Of a DNA stretch of 64,000 nt, positions 43,095-50,881 are shown in pieces; within the stretch, counting starts at the first letter, position 1, and each line of letters begins with the position of its first letter. This DNA comes from Streptomyces spiroverticillatus (GTDB lineage: Bacteria; Actinomycetota; Actinomycetes; Streptomycetales; Streptomycetaceae), in assembly GCA_014650415.1 (NCBI GenBank), contig BMUX01000007.1:451812-515811 (forward strand), written 5' to 3'. Made by a program: the position numbers and the translations under genes. The notes beneath the pieces were generated by a model. The model saw only the letters and a program-made list of their open reading frames with translations, was not told where the DNA came from and did no database searches.

Positions 43095-44225
43095 TCACCC
43101 CTGCGACGTCACCCCGCCCCCCTCGGCACCAGCACCCCCACCCGCACGCCGCACATCAGCGATCACGCAGCTGACATTGTCCGGCCCGCCCAGCGCATTC
43201 GCCCTGCCCACCAGCTCCCGCACCGCCGCGTCAGGATCGGCGACCCCCGTCAGTACCTCGCGAATCTCTGGCGTGGGCACCACCGCCGACAGCCCGTCCG
43301 AGCACAGCAGATACCGGTCGCCCGGCAGCGCGTCCTGCACCCGCACGTCCGCAGCCGTCGCCGGAGCATCCTCGTCAGTCGTCAACGCCCGTGCCAGCAG
43401 TGCCCGTTGGGGGTGGGAGGCGGCCTCCGCCTCGGTGAGCCGCCCCTCCTCCACCAGCGCCCGCACCCTCGTGTGGTCGGTGGTGATCTGGAACAGCCCG
43501 CCGTCCCGCAGCAGATACGCCCTCGAATCCCCGATGTGCACGAGCGCCAACTGCGACCCCGTCCACAGCATCGCGGTGAGCGTCGTCCCGGCACCGCCCT
43601 GCCCGCGCGGCCCGGCCGCGCCCCGTACCGCACGCCGTGCCTCCTCGACGGCGTCCTGAAGCGCGTTCAGCACACCGCCCGCCGAGACCGGCTCGGACTC
43701 CAGCCGCCGCAGTACGTCCACCGCCGCGGCCCCCGCGGGCGCGCCCGCCTCGCCGAACCCGTCGGCCACCGCCAGCAGCCGGGCCCCCGCGTACGCCGTG
43801 TCCTGATTGCTCTCCCGCACCCGCCCCGCGTCCGACAGGGCGGCGTAACGCATCTCCAGCGGAGCCGTCGTACCCACCACACTCTCCTCCCGCGCCAGCT
43901 GACCGACGAGGAAAGAAGCCAGGTCCCGGCGGTGCGCGGTGTCGGCCTCGACCTCCGCCCAGTACGCCCGCACCTCCTCGGCGGCCCCCGCCGCGTCCCG
44001 CGCACAGACCTCGCGGATACGCGCCAGGGGCATCCCGAGCCGCCGCAGCCACGCCACCAGACGCGCCCGCTCCAACTGCCCGACCGCGTAGAAGCGGTAT
44101 CCGGTGACCGGATCGACCCGCACCGGCGGCAGCAGCCCCAGCTCGTCGTACAGCCGAAGCGCCTTGGGCGAGAGCCGGGACGCCCGTGCGAACGCCCCGA
44201 TCGTCAACAGCTCCGCAGCCCCCAC
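43095..44225 (-). CDS. MerR regulator fused to a PP2C-type serine/threonine phosphatase
   Basis: A 376-aa fusion. The GTG at 44225 has GAGAGG five bases upstream. Residues about 5-75 are a MerR winged helix (LLTIGAFARASRLSPKALRLYDELGLLPP, YRFYAVGQLERARLVAWLRRLGMPLARI), followed by a short coiled linker. From about 130 there is a PP2C domain with YAALSDAGRVRESNQD, LAVADGFGE, HIGDSRAYLLRDG, LLCSDGLS and GGPDNVSCV, so all metal-binding aspartates are kept. DNA binding may thus be linked to phosphatase activity or its ligand. Divergent from the ATP-grasp-like gene. Confidence 0.9.
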   Translation of the reverse strand: MGAAELLTIGAFARASRLSPKALRLYDELGLLPPVRVDPVTGYRFYAVGQLERARLVAWLRRLGMPLARIREVCARDAAGAAEEVRAYWAEVEADTAHRRDLASFLVGQLAREESVVGTTAPLEMRYAALSDAGRVRESNQDTAYAGARLLAVADGFGEAGAPAGAAAVDVLRRLESEPVSAGGVLNALQDAVEEARRAVRGAAGPRGQGGAGTTLTAMLWTGSQLALVHIGDSRAYLLRDGGLFQITTDHTRVRALVEEGRLTEAEAASHPQRALLARALTTDEDAPATAADVRVQDALPGDRYLLCSDGLSAVVPTPEIREVLTGVADPDAAVRELVGRANALGGPDNVSCVIADVRRAGGGAGAEGGGVTSQG

Positions 44226-44392
44226 GCGCCCTCTCCTCCCCGCACCGAACCCGTCCGGTCCGGCGCCCCCTGATGCTGTGCCCTGCCCCCAGGGCAAGGT
44301 CAACCGCACTGCGCGGCAACCCTCTGACCAGCATGTTCGCATCCGCCGATAGGGTGAGTGCCCGCAACCCCAGGCACCCCAGGAGCCCCACC

Positions 44393-45229
44393 GTGCCCAC
44401 CGGTACCCACCGCAAGCCCCGCCTGCTGCACGTCAGCGACCTCGCCTACCCGGCGCGCGGACGCCGCTACTGCGACGAGGACCTCCACCTCTCCGCACGC
44501 CTCCGCGAGGACTTCGACGTCGCCCTGTGCCACCCGCTGGACGCCGCCGCCCTCATGGACGCCTTCGACGCGGTCCTGGTCCGCAACACCGGCCCCGTCC
44601 TGCACTACCAGGAGGCGTACGACGCCTTCCGCGCCCGCGCCCTCGCCGACGGCGTCCGCGTCTACAACCCCCTCACCGGCCGCGCCGACATGGCGGGCAA
44701 GCAGTACCTCCTCGACCTGACCGCCGAGGGCCTGCCCGTCATCCCCACCGTCGACCGCCTCGACGACCTCGCCGCCCTCCCCGACACCGACCTGTACGCG
44801 GTGAAGCCGAAGGCCGGCGCGGACTCCATCGGCCTGCGGTTCGTCCCGCGCGAGGCCCTGCCGCCCCTCGCCACCGGCGCGAACCTCATCCAGCCGCGCA
44901 TCGACTTCCGGTACGAGGTCTCGTTCACGTACATCGACGACGCCTTCCAGTACGCCCTGTACGCCCCCGACCCGGACCGCCGCTGGGAACTCGTCCCGTA
45001 CGAACCCACCGCTGCCGACCTGGCCTTCGCCGACCGCTTCATCGCCTGGAACACGCTCTCCCACGGAATCCAGCGCGTCGACGCCTGCCGCACCCAGGAC
45101 GGCGACCTCCTCCTGGTCGAACTGGAGGACCTCAACCCCTACCTCTCCCTGGACCGCGTCGACACCCCGGTCCGCGACGCCTTCGTCACCGCACTCACGT
45201 CCTCCCTCCGGGACTTCCTCGACGCCTGA
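44393..45229 (+). CDS. ATP-grasp-like protein of unknown function
   Basis: A 278-aa protein starting at a GTG with AGGAG about eight bases upstream. The order of blocks is that of an ATP-grasp ligase: an N-terminal Rossmann-like part, YNPLTGRADMAGKQYLLDL, ADLYAVKPKAGADSIG (the ATP-binding lysine loop), RYEVSFTYID, and LLLVELEDLNPYLSLD with metal-binding Glu/Asn. Substrates are unknown. It shares a promoter region with the MerR-PP2C gene and could be its target. Confidence 0.65.
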   Translation: MPTGTHRKPRLLHVSDLAYPARGRRYCDEDLHLSARLREDFDVALCHPLDAAALMDAFDAVLVRNTGPVLHYQEAYDAFRARALADGVRVYNPLTGRADMAGKQYLLDLTAEGLPVIPTVDRLDDLAALPDTDLYAVKPKAGADSIGLRFVPREALPPLATGANLIQPRIDFRYEVSFTYIDDAFQYALYAPDPDRRWELVPYEPTAADLAFADRFIAWNTLSHGIQRVDACRTQDGDLLLVELEDLNPYLSLDRVDTPVRDAFVTALTSSLRDFLDA

Positions 45230-45236
45230 GACACGG

Positions 45237-45770
45237 TCACCGGCAGGGCTCGGGCCGGCCGGCGGCCGGGAAGAAGTCGAGGACCTCCGTCAGCGAGGAG
45301 AGGGCGGGCACGCCCGAATCGACCGGATCCCCGCCGTCCTGGCACAGCGCGCGCCCCGCGTAGCCGAGCCCGATCGCGGCGGCCACCAGCTCCGGATCGT
45401 CGTCGACGAACAGACACTGCGCGGGATCGAGCCCCAGCGCGCCGCCGGCGTGGTGGTACATGCGCGGGTCCGGCTTGGTGCAGCCCAGCACGGCCGAGAT
45501 CGCGTACGCCTCGAAGAACCGGCGGATTCCGAGCCCGGCGTGGAGCTCGGGGAGATCGGGCCAGGCATCCGAGACCACAGCCATCCGCACCCCCCTTCGG
45601 CTCAGTTGCTCCAAGGTCTCCTCGACGTCCGGGTACGTCTCCAGGACCGCCGCCGGGGGAACCTCGCGCCGCAGGTCGGCCAGGAGCCGCGAGCTCGCCT
45701 CCACGCCGAGCCGGTGCAGCATGGGCGAGAACGGTCTGCTCGAAGTCCGCCCGCGGGTTCCAACGGCCAC
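45237..45770 (-). CDS. HAD-family hydrolase lacking motif I (probably truncated)
   Basis: A 177-aa sequence with HAD motif II MAVVSDAWPDLPEL, motif III Lys in GCTKPDPRMYHHAG and motif IV CLFVDDDPELVAAA. The N-terminal DxDxT/V nucleophile motif is absent. Upstream of 45770 no reading frame supplies it; a different frame gives WNPRADFEQTVL, which looks like a preceding HAD cap segment, so a frameshift plus a 5' deletion is likely. The product could not be catalytically competent. Either a pseudogene or a degraded gene. Confidence 0.6.
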   Translation of the reverse strand: MAVGTRGRTSSRPFSPMLHRLGVEASSRLLADLRREVPPAAVLETYPDVEETLEQLSRRGVRMAVVSDAWPDLPELHAGLGIRRFFEAYAISAVLGCTKPDPRMYHHAGGALGLDPAQCLFVDDDPELVAAAIGLGYAGRALCQDGGDPVDSGVPALSSLTEVLDFFPAAGRPEPCR

Positions 45771-45883
45771 CGATCGGCCGTATCAGCACACCCCCCCCGA
45801 CACGGCTCCGCCCCACCGTCTGGCACCGACCCGAACGGGTCGGGCCCCTGGTGGGGCGGATGGGGCCGGGGACCGCTGTCGGG

Positions 45884-46543
45884 TCAGCGGACCGGGCACT
45901 GCTTCCACGCGAAGTGGTACTTCGTGTTGAAGCTGCCGTCCGTGGAGTCCATCGCCATGAAGCTGTTGGTCCGCTCGGTGTCGGAGTTCCCGCCGTTCAC
46001 CAGCAGCTCTGTGTTGATGTTGAAGTTGCGGGTGGTGCCGCAGGGGGCGTACACGAGGGCCTCGATGCCCGTTCTGTCGCTCACCTGCCAGTCGCCCTTG
46101 CGCGGTCCCCAGAACGACTGGCTGCGACGGTCCGTCCCGGCCATCCCCTGGAAGTAGTAGCTGGCCTTCTGGGTCGCGGACGCGCCCCGCTCCAGGCTCA
46201 GGAAGCCGCGGTAGTCGGCCTGGACGACGGCGTACGTGTAGCCCTGGGGGACGTTCACACGCAGCCCGAGCTGGCAGTTCTTGCGGAAGTCGACCGGCTT
46301 GGCGCCCTTGCCGACCTGGGCCAGGTATTCGCTGTACGTCACCGTGAACGCGGTGTTGTCGGGCGACACGGCCACGGACGCGCTGCCGGGTCGGCAGCCG
46401 GAGCCGTTGACCTGGACGAGGTTGACGGTGACCTGGCCCGACGGGGTGGGGGTGGCGGACGACGCCCCCGCCGGTGCGGCGGCGGGGAGGAGGGCTGCGG
46501 TCGCGAGGGTGGCGGCAGCGCCGATGAACGCCTTGGTGCGCAT
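45884..46543 (-). CDS. Secreted DUF4360 protein
   Basis: A 219-aa protein with a signal peptide (RTKAFIGAAATLATAALLPAAAP, AGASSA cleavage) and a DUF4360 domain: VNGSGCRPGSASVAVSPDNTAFTVTYSEY, FRKNCQLGLRVNVPQG and GTTRNFNINTELLVN, with four conserved cysteines that should pair outside the cell. The family is common in fungi and Streptomyces and has no known function. ATG with AAGGAA seven bases upstream. Confidence 0.9.
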   Translation of the reverse strand: MRTKAFIGAAATLATAALLPAAAPAGASSATPTPSGQVTVNLVQVNGSGCRPGSASVAVSPDNTAFTVTYSEYLAQVGKGAKPVDFRKNCQLGLRVNVPQGYTYAVVQADYRGFLSLERGASATQKASYYFQGMAGTDRRSQSFWGPRKGDWQVSDRTGIEALVYAPCGTTRNFNINTELLVNGGNSDTERTNSFMAMDSTDGSFNTKYHFAWKQCPVR

Positions 46544-47052
46544 GGGGATTTCCTTCCGGTCGCGCGGCGCCCCGCACGAACGGGCTCGACGGGGTCACCG
46601 CTGGGCGGTCGTCAGGTGTGCCCGAGGCATGGCGGATTCTGTCCGGAAGGCTGAGGGTCGCCCACGACCGTTGACCGAATTCGACCACATTGCGATGAAA
46701 TGTGCACGCTGAGTGTGCATGTGTGCGCATTCCGTGAAGCCCCCCCTGGCGGGTGGTGTCCGGGGCGGTGTCGGTCAGGCGTTCCGGACGCATGACCGAA
46801 GGGGCGCCCAAAGGGGCGCGCGGGCGCATCCAGGGGAGTGAAGTGCTGGTTCACCCGCCGGTGTGCGCCGGGTTGGCGGGAAAGCGCCTGAGCTGCGCAA
46901 ACCCGCTACTCCCAGTGGACTTGGACATATGTCCGACGAATTTCGTGGTGCGAGGGGCGTCCGATTCGCCCCTAAAGTCTTGCCGGTCTTGTCAGTTCGG
47001 AGTTCCTGCCCAGCGCTCACGCGCAGGTCCTCCGCCGACCGAGCGAGGTGTG
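46544..47052. promoter_or_regulatory. Divergent regulatory region before the alpha-oxoamine synthase operon
   Basis: About 510 bases with no supported gene. It contains three TGTGC repeats (46701, 46714, 46722), a perfect palindrome at 46923-46934 and an inverted repeat at 46953-46973 just before CCTAAAGTCT. It has the length of a controlled promoter for the operon at 47053 and the divergent DUF4360 gene. Confidence 0.5.
46923..46934. promoter_or_regulatory. Palindrome GGACATATGTCC upstream of the CqsA-like gene
   Basis: A perfect 12-bp palindrome 119 bases before the start codon. A second inverted repeat (AGGGGCG, 7-nt loop, CGCCCCT) follows at 46953-46973. Either could be an operator; no regulator gene is adjacent. 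Confidence 0.45.
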
Positions 47053-48246
47053 ATGTCCGGCGAACTGTCCTATCTCCAGGACCGGTTGAAGGCATGGGGG
47101 ATCCGCCAGGCGAGCTGGGGCGGACCCCTCTACCGGGGGCGCGCGACCCCCGGCCCCACCGACCTCGCGCTCATGTCCAACGACTACCTGGCCCTCGGCG
47201 GCCACCCCGCCGTCCTCGACGCCCAGATCGCCAGCCTCCGCGCCCACGGCAACGGCGCGCTGATGTCCGGCGCGTTCACCGGCGACACCGACCCGCTGCG
47301 CCACCTCGAAACCGACCTCGCCGACTGGCTGGACGCCCCCGCCGTCATGCTCTGCCAGTCCGGCTGGGCCGCCAACGTCGGCCTCGTCCAGGCCATTTGC
47401 CCGCCCGGCCGTCCGGTGTACGTCGACGAGCTCGCCCACGCCTCCCTCTGGGAGGGCATCGCCGCCGCCAAGGCCGTCGCCCGCCCCTTCCTCCACAACG
47501 ACACCGAGAACCTGGAACGCCTGATCCGCCAGTACGGGCCCGGGCTCATCGCCTTCGACACCCTCTACAGCGTCACCGGCGACTTCTGCCCCCTCCTCGA
47601 CCTCACCACCCTCGCCGCCCGCACCGGCTGCGAACTCGTCGCCGACGAGTCCCACACCCTGGGCGTCCTCGGCCACCGGGGCGCGGGCCTGGTCCCCTCA
47701 CTCGGCCTCACCGGCCGGATCGCGTACCGTACGGCCAGCCTCGCCAAGGCCTTCGCGGGCCGGGCCGGACTCATCGCCTGCGCGAAGGAGACCGCGAACT
47801 ACCTCCCGTACCACTCCCTCGGCGCGGTCTTCTCCTCCACGCTCCTGCCGCACGACGTCGCCGGCCTCGCCGCGGCCCTGCGCGTCATGTCCGACGCCGA
47901 CGACCGGCGCAAGCGCCTGGACGACAACGCCCGTGTACTGCGCGAGGGCCTCACCGAACTCGGCTACAACATCACCCCCAGTGAGAGCCAGATCATCCCG
48001 CTCCAGCCGGGCACCGAGCACGGCGTACGCGTCCTCCAGCAGGCCCTGGACGCGCGGGGCGTGTTCGGCGCCGCCTTCGTGCCGCCGTCCGTGCCCAACC
48101 GGCGCTGCGTACAACGCCTCTCCGTCCACTCCGAACTGACCGCCGCCGACCTGGACCGGGTCCTGGCCGGCTGCGCGGCGGTACGCGACGAAGTCGGCCT
48201 GGCCACGTGGAAGTCCACCCGCCGCCTGGCCGCCGCACACCACTGA
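47053..48246 (+). CDS. CqsA-like alpha-oxoamine synthase (PLP)
   Basis: A 397-aa fold-type I PLP enzyme. ATG with GAGG five bases upstream. It carries the alpha-oxoamine synthase residues: H129 stacking over PLP in DELAHASLWEG, D198 and H201 in VADESHTLG, and the PLP lysine K232 in TASLAKAFAGRAG. Many segments match Vibrio autoinducer synthase CqsA rather than BioF or ALAS: SNDYLALGGHP, CQSGWAANVGLVQAIC, FSSTLLPHDVAGL, SESQIIPL and ARGVFGAAF. It should join an acyl group to an amino acid with loss of CO2. The next gene encodes an ACP, so the acyl donor is probably acyl-ACP rather than acyl-CoA. Confidence 0.88.
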   Translation: MSGELSYLQDRLKAWGIRQASWGGPLYRGRATPGPTDLALMSNDYLALGGHPAVLDAQIASLRAHGNGALMSGAFTGDTDPLRHLETDLADWLDAPAVMLCQSGWAANVGLVQAICPPGRPVYVDELAHASLWEGIAAAKAVARPFLHNDTENLERLIRQYGPGLIAFDTLYSVTGDFCPLLDLTTLAARTGCELVADESHTLGVLGHRGAGLVPSLGLTGRIAYRTASLAKAFAGRAGLIACAKETANYLPYHSLGAVFSSTLLPHDVAGLAAALRVMSDADDRRKRLDDNARVLREGLTELGYNITPSESQIIPLQPGTEHGVRVLQQALDARGVFGAAFVPPSVPNRRCVQRLSVHSELTAADLDRVLAGCAAVRDEVGLATWKSTRRLAAAHH

Positions 48247-48278
48247 CCCCCACCCGTACCTCACGAATCGAGAACCCG

Positions 48279-48527
48279 ATGCTGACCACCGACGCCCGCC
48301 AGATCCGCATCACCGAGATCGTCTGCGACCGCCTGGAGCTGGAGCCCGAGGAGCTCGCCGAGACCGACCGCTTCGTCGAGGAGCACGGCGCGGACTCCCT
48401 CGCGCTCATCGGCGTACTGGCCGCCCTGGAGAAGGAGTTCAAGGTCACCATCGACCAGAGCGAGATGCCCCGCATGGCCCACCTGGCGGGCGTCCGCGAA
48501 GTCCTCTCCGAAACGAAGGGCTGGTGA
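48279..48527 (+). CDS. Acyl carrier protein
   Basis: An 82-aa ACP with the phosphopantetheine serine S40 in EEHGADSLALIGVL and the usual helix-IV end. It lies between the alpha-oxoamine synthase and the ketosynthase and overlaps the latter's GTG start by four bases, so it is dedicated to this operon. Confidence 0.93.
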   Translation: MLTTDARQIRITEIVCDRLELEPEELAETDRFVEEHGADSLALIGVLAALEKEFKVTIDQSEMPRMAHLAGVREVLSETKGW

Positions 48528-49840
48528 CCACGCCCATGCCCCCCAACCCCGAAGCCCCCCGCCCCACCCCGGTACCGGCCCGCGGATTCCGGTCCGCCCC
48601 CGCCCAAGGGCCCCGCCGAGTCGTGATCACCGGCCTCGGCCCCCTCTCCAGCATCGGCACCGGCACCGACGCCTTCACCACCGGCCTCCGCCAGGGCCGC
48701 TCCGGCGTCACCCCCATCACCGCCTTCGACACCACCGGCTTCGCCCACGCCAACGCCTGCCAGGTCCAGGACTTCGACCCCGCCCCCCTGCTCCACCGCC
48801 TCACCCCCGCCCACTACGGCCGCGCCGCCCAGTTCTCCGCCGCCGCGGCCCGCATGGCCGTCGCGGACGCGGGCCTCACCGACGCCGACCTGGCCTCCGT
48901 ACGCGTCCAGATCTCCGTCGGCACCACCGACGGCGAGTCCTACGACCTGGACCTCATCACCGAGGCCCACCTGCACGGGGGCCTGCCCGCCGTCACCCCG
49001 CAGGCCGCCCGCCGCGTCCCCGCCCCCCTCCTCGGCCTCGCCGTCGCCCGCGAGCTGGGCCTCGCCGACACCGAGATCCTCACCATCGGCACCGCCTGCT
49101 CCGCCGGCAACTACTCCCTGGGCAACGGCCTCGACGCCATCCGCCACGGCGACGCCGAGATCGCCCTGTGCGGGGGAGCGGACGCCTTCTGCCGCAAGAC
49201 GTTCGCCGCGTTCTACCGGCTCGGCACCATCGCCCCCGACTGCTGCCGCCCCTTCGACACCGACCGCCAGGGCATCCTCACCGGCGAGGGCGCCGGAATG
49301 CTCCTTCTGGAGAGCCTCGACTCCGCACTCGCCCGGGGCGCCCGCATCTACGCCGAGATCCTCGGGTACGGGCTCAACTGCGACGCGTACCACCCGGTCG
49401 CCCCCCAGGAGGACAGCGTCGCGCGCTGCCTCCAACTCGCCCTGGACGACGCCGGGTTGAAACCCGCCGAGGTCGACCTCATCTCCGCCCACGGCACCGG
49501 CACCAAGGCCAACGACGTCACCGAGAGCCGCGCCATCCGGCAGGTCTACGGGGCCGCCCCGCCCCGCACGATCTCCCTCAAGTCCATGCTCGGCCACACC
49601 ATGGGCGCCGCCAGCGCTCTCGGCGCCATCGCCTGCTCCCTCGCCATCACCCACGGCTTCATCCCGCCGACCATCAACCACCGCACCACCGACCCCGAAT
49701 GCGCCGTCGACTGCGTCCCCAACCACGCCGTCCCCGCCGACCTGCGCATCGTCCAGAACAACGGCCTCGCCTTCGGCGGCAACAACGCGGCCGTCGTCCT
49801 CGGCCGCTACGAAGGCCGGCGAGAAGGAGGAGTGCTGTGA
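48524..49840 (+). CDS. Beta-ketoacyl-ACP synthase (KS subunit)
   Basis: A 438-aa KAS II-type enzyme with a full active site: C192 in IGTACSAGNYSLG, H323 in SAHGTGTKAND, K353 and H358 in SLKSMLGHTMGAASALG. The N-terminal 30 residues are a Pro-rich extension. It should perform Claisen condensation on the operon's ACP. GTG start overlaps the ACP stop; its stop overlaps the GTG of the KS-like partner. It groups by context with KS subunits of type II PKS pairs rather than with primary fatty acid synthesis. Confidence 0.92.
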   Translation: MTTPMPPNPEAPRPTPVPARGFRSAPAQGPRRVVITGLGPLSSIGTGTDAFTTGLRQGRSGVTPITAFDTTGFAHANACQVQDFDPAPLLHRLTPAHYGRAAQFSAAAARMAVADAGLTDADLASVRVQISVGTTDGESYDLDLITEAHLHGGLPAVTPQAARRVPAPLLGLAVARELGLADTEILTIGTACSAGNYSLGNGLDAIRHGDAEIALCGGADAFCRKTFAAFYRLGTIAPDCCRPFDTDRQGILTGEGAGMLLLESLDSALARGARIYAEILGYGLNCDAYHPVAPQEDSVARCLQLALDDAGLKPAEVDLISAHGTGTKANDVTESRAIRQVYGAAPPRTISLKSMLGHTMGAASALGAIACSLAITHGFIPPTINHRTTDPECAVDCVPNHAVPADLRIVQNNGLAFGGNNAAVVLGRYEGRREGGVL

Positions 49841-50880
49841 AGATCACCGCCTGGTCGGCGCTCTCCCCGTACGGCCACACCGCCGCCGACTTCACGCAAG
49901 GGGTGCGCGACCGCCGCCCCACCGCCGCACTCGTACCCGAGGAGGAGGCTCAACTGGGCTGCCTCGTCCCGGACTTCGACCCACGCGTCGTCCTCGGCAA
50001 GAAGGGCACCCGGGACATGAACCGGGTCACCGCCCTCGCCGTCACCGCCGTGGGCTCCGTCCTCGACGACGGTACGCAGACGGCTGCGGGCACCGGGCCC
50101 GACACCGCCCTCGTCCTCGGCACCACCACCGGCAGCGTCCAGTCCATGACGGACTTCACCCGCTCCTCCCTCACCGGCGACCGCCCCTACGACGTCGAAC
50201 CCGGCGTCATCCCCAACAGCGTCATGAACTGCGCCGCCGCCCAATGCGCCATCCGCCACCGCCTCCAGGGCCCCAACACCACCCTCGCGGGCGGCCGCGC
50301 CGCCGCCCTCCTCGGCCTCCTGTACGCCCGCCGCCTGCTGCGCGCCGGCCGCGCCCGCACGGTCCTGTGCGGAGCCGCCGAGGAGTACTCCCACGCCCGC
50401 ACCTGGCTGGAGGCCCGCAGCAGGGACGACGCACCCACCCTGCTCGGCGAGGGCGCGGCCGTACTCCGCCTCACCCCGGCCGAACTCCCCACCGCCGCAC
50501 CCCCGTTGGCGCGCGTCCTCGCCGTGCACACCCGCCACGCCCCGCCCGGGTCCGACCCGGCCGACACGATCCGGGACACGGTCTCCGCAGCGCTCGGCCA
50601 GGCCCGTATCACCGCATCCGACGTCTGGTCGGCCACCGGATCAGGCCTGGACACCGCCGAGGACGACGCCCTCGACGCCCTCTTCCCCCGGCAGACCCGG
50701 GACCGCCTGCCCACCCTCGGCCCCCTCGTCGGCGACACCGGAGCCGCCGCCTCCGCACTCCAGCTCGCCACCGTCCTGGCCGCCGGGGGACAGGCCCCCG
50801 GCGGACACGCGGTGATCACCTCCACCGACGGACAGGGACTGGTCGCCGCCGCAGTCCTGCGCATGGAAAGGCCCCACTGA
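49837..50880 (+). CDS. Ketosynthase-like protein without catalytic residues (chain-length-factor-like)
   Basis: A 347-aa thiolase-fold KS homologue, about 90 residues shorter than its partner. The nucleophile position falls in TTLAGGRAAALLG with Gly where the partner has C192; the first active His motif is replaced by WSATGSGLDT; the GH of KSMLGH is GD in GPLVGDTGAAASAL. All three catalytic residues are therefore gone, as in chain-length factors of type II PKSs. It should form a heterodimer with the upstream KS and set chain length. Overlapping GTG start shows tight coupling. Confidence 0.88.
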   Translation: MKITAWSALSPYGHTAADFTQGVRDRRPTAALVPEEEAQLGCLVPDFDPRVVLGKKGTRDMNRVTALAVTAVGSVLDDGTQTAAGTGPDTALVLGTTTGSVQSMTDFTRSSLTGDRPYDVEPGVIPNSVMNCAAAQCAIRHRLQGPNTTLAGGRAAALLGLLYARRLLRAGRARTVLCGAAEEYSHARTWLEARSRDDAPTLLGEGAAVLRLTPAELPTAAPPLARVLAVHTRHAPPGSDPADTIRDTVSAALGQARITASDVWSATGSGLDTAEDDALDALFPRQTRDRLPTLGPLVGDTGAAASALQLATVLAAGGQAPGGHAVITSTDGQGLVAAAVLRMERPH

Positions 50881-50881
50881 C

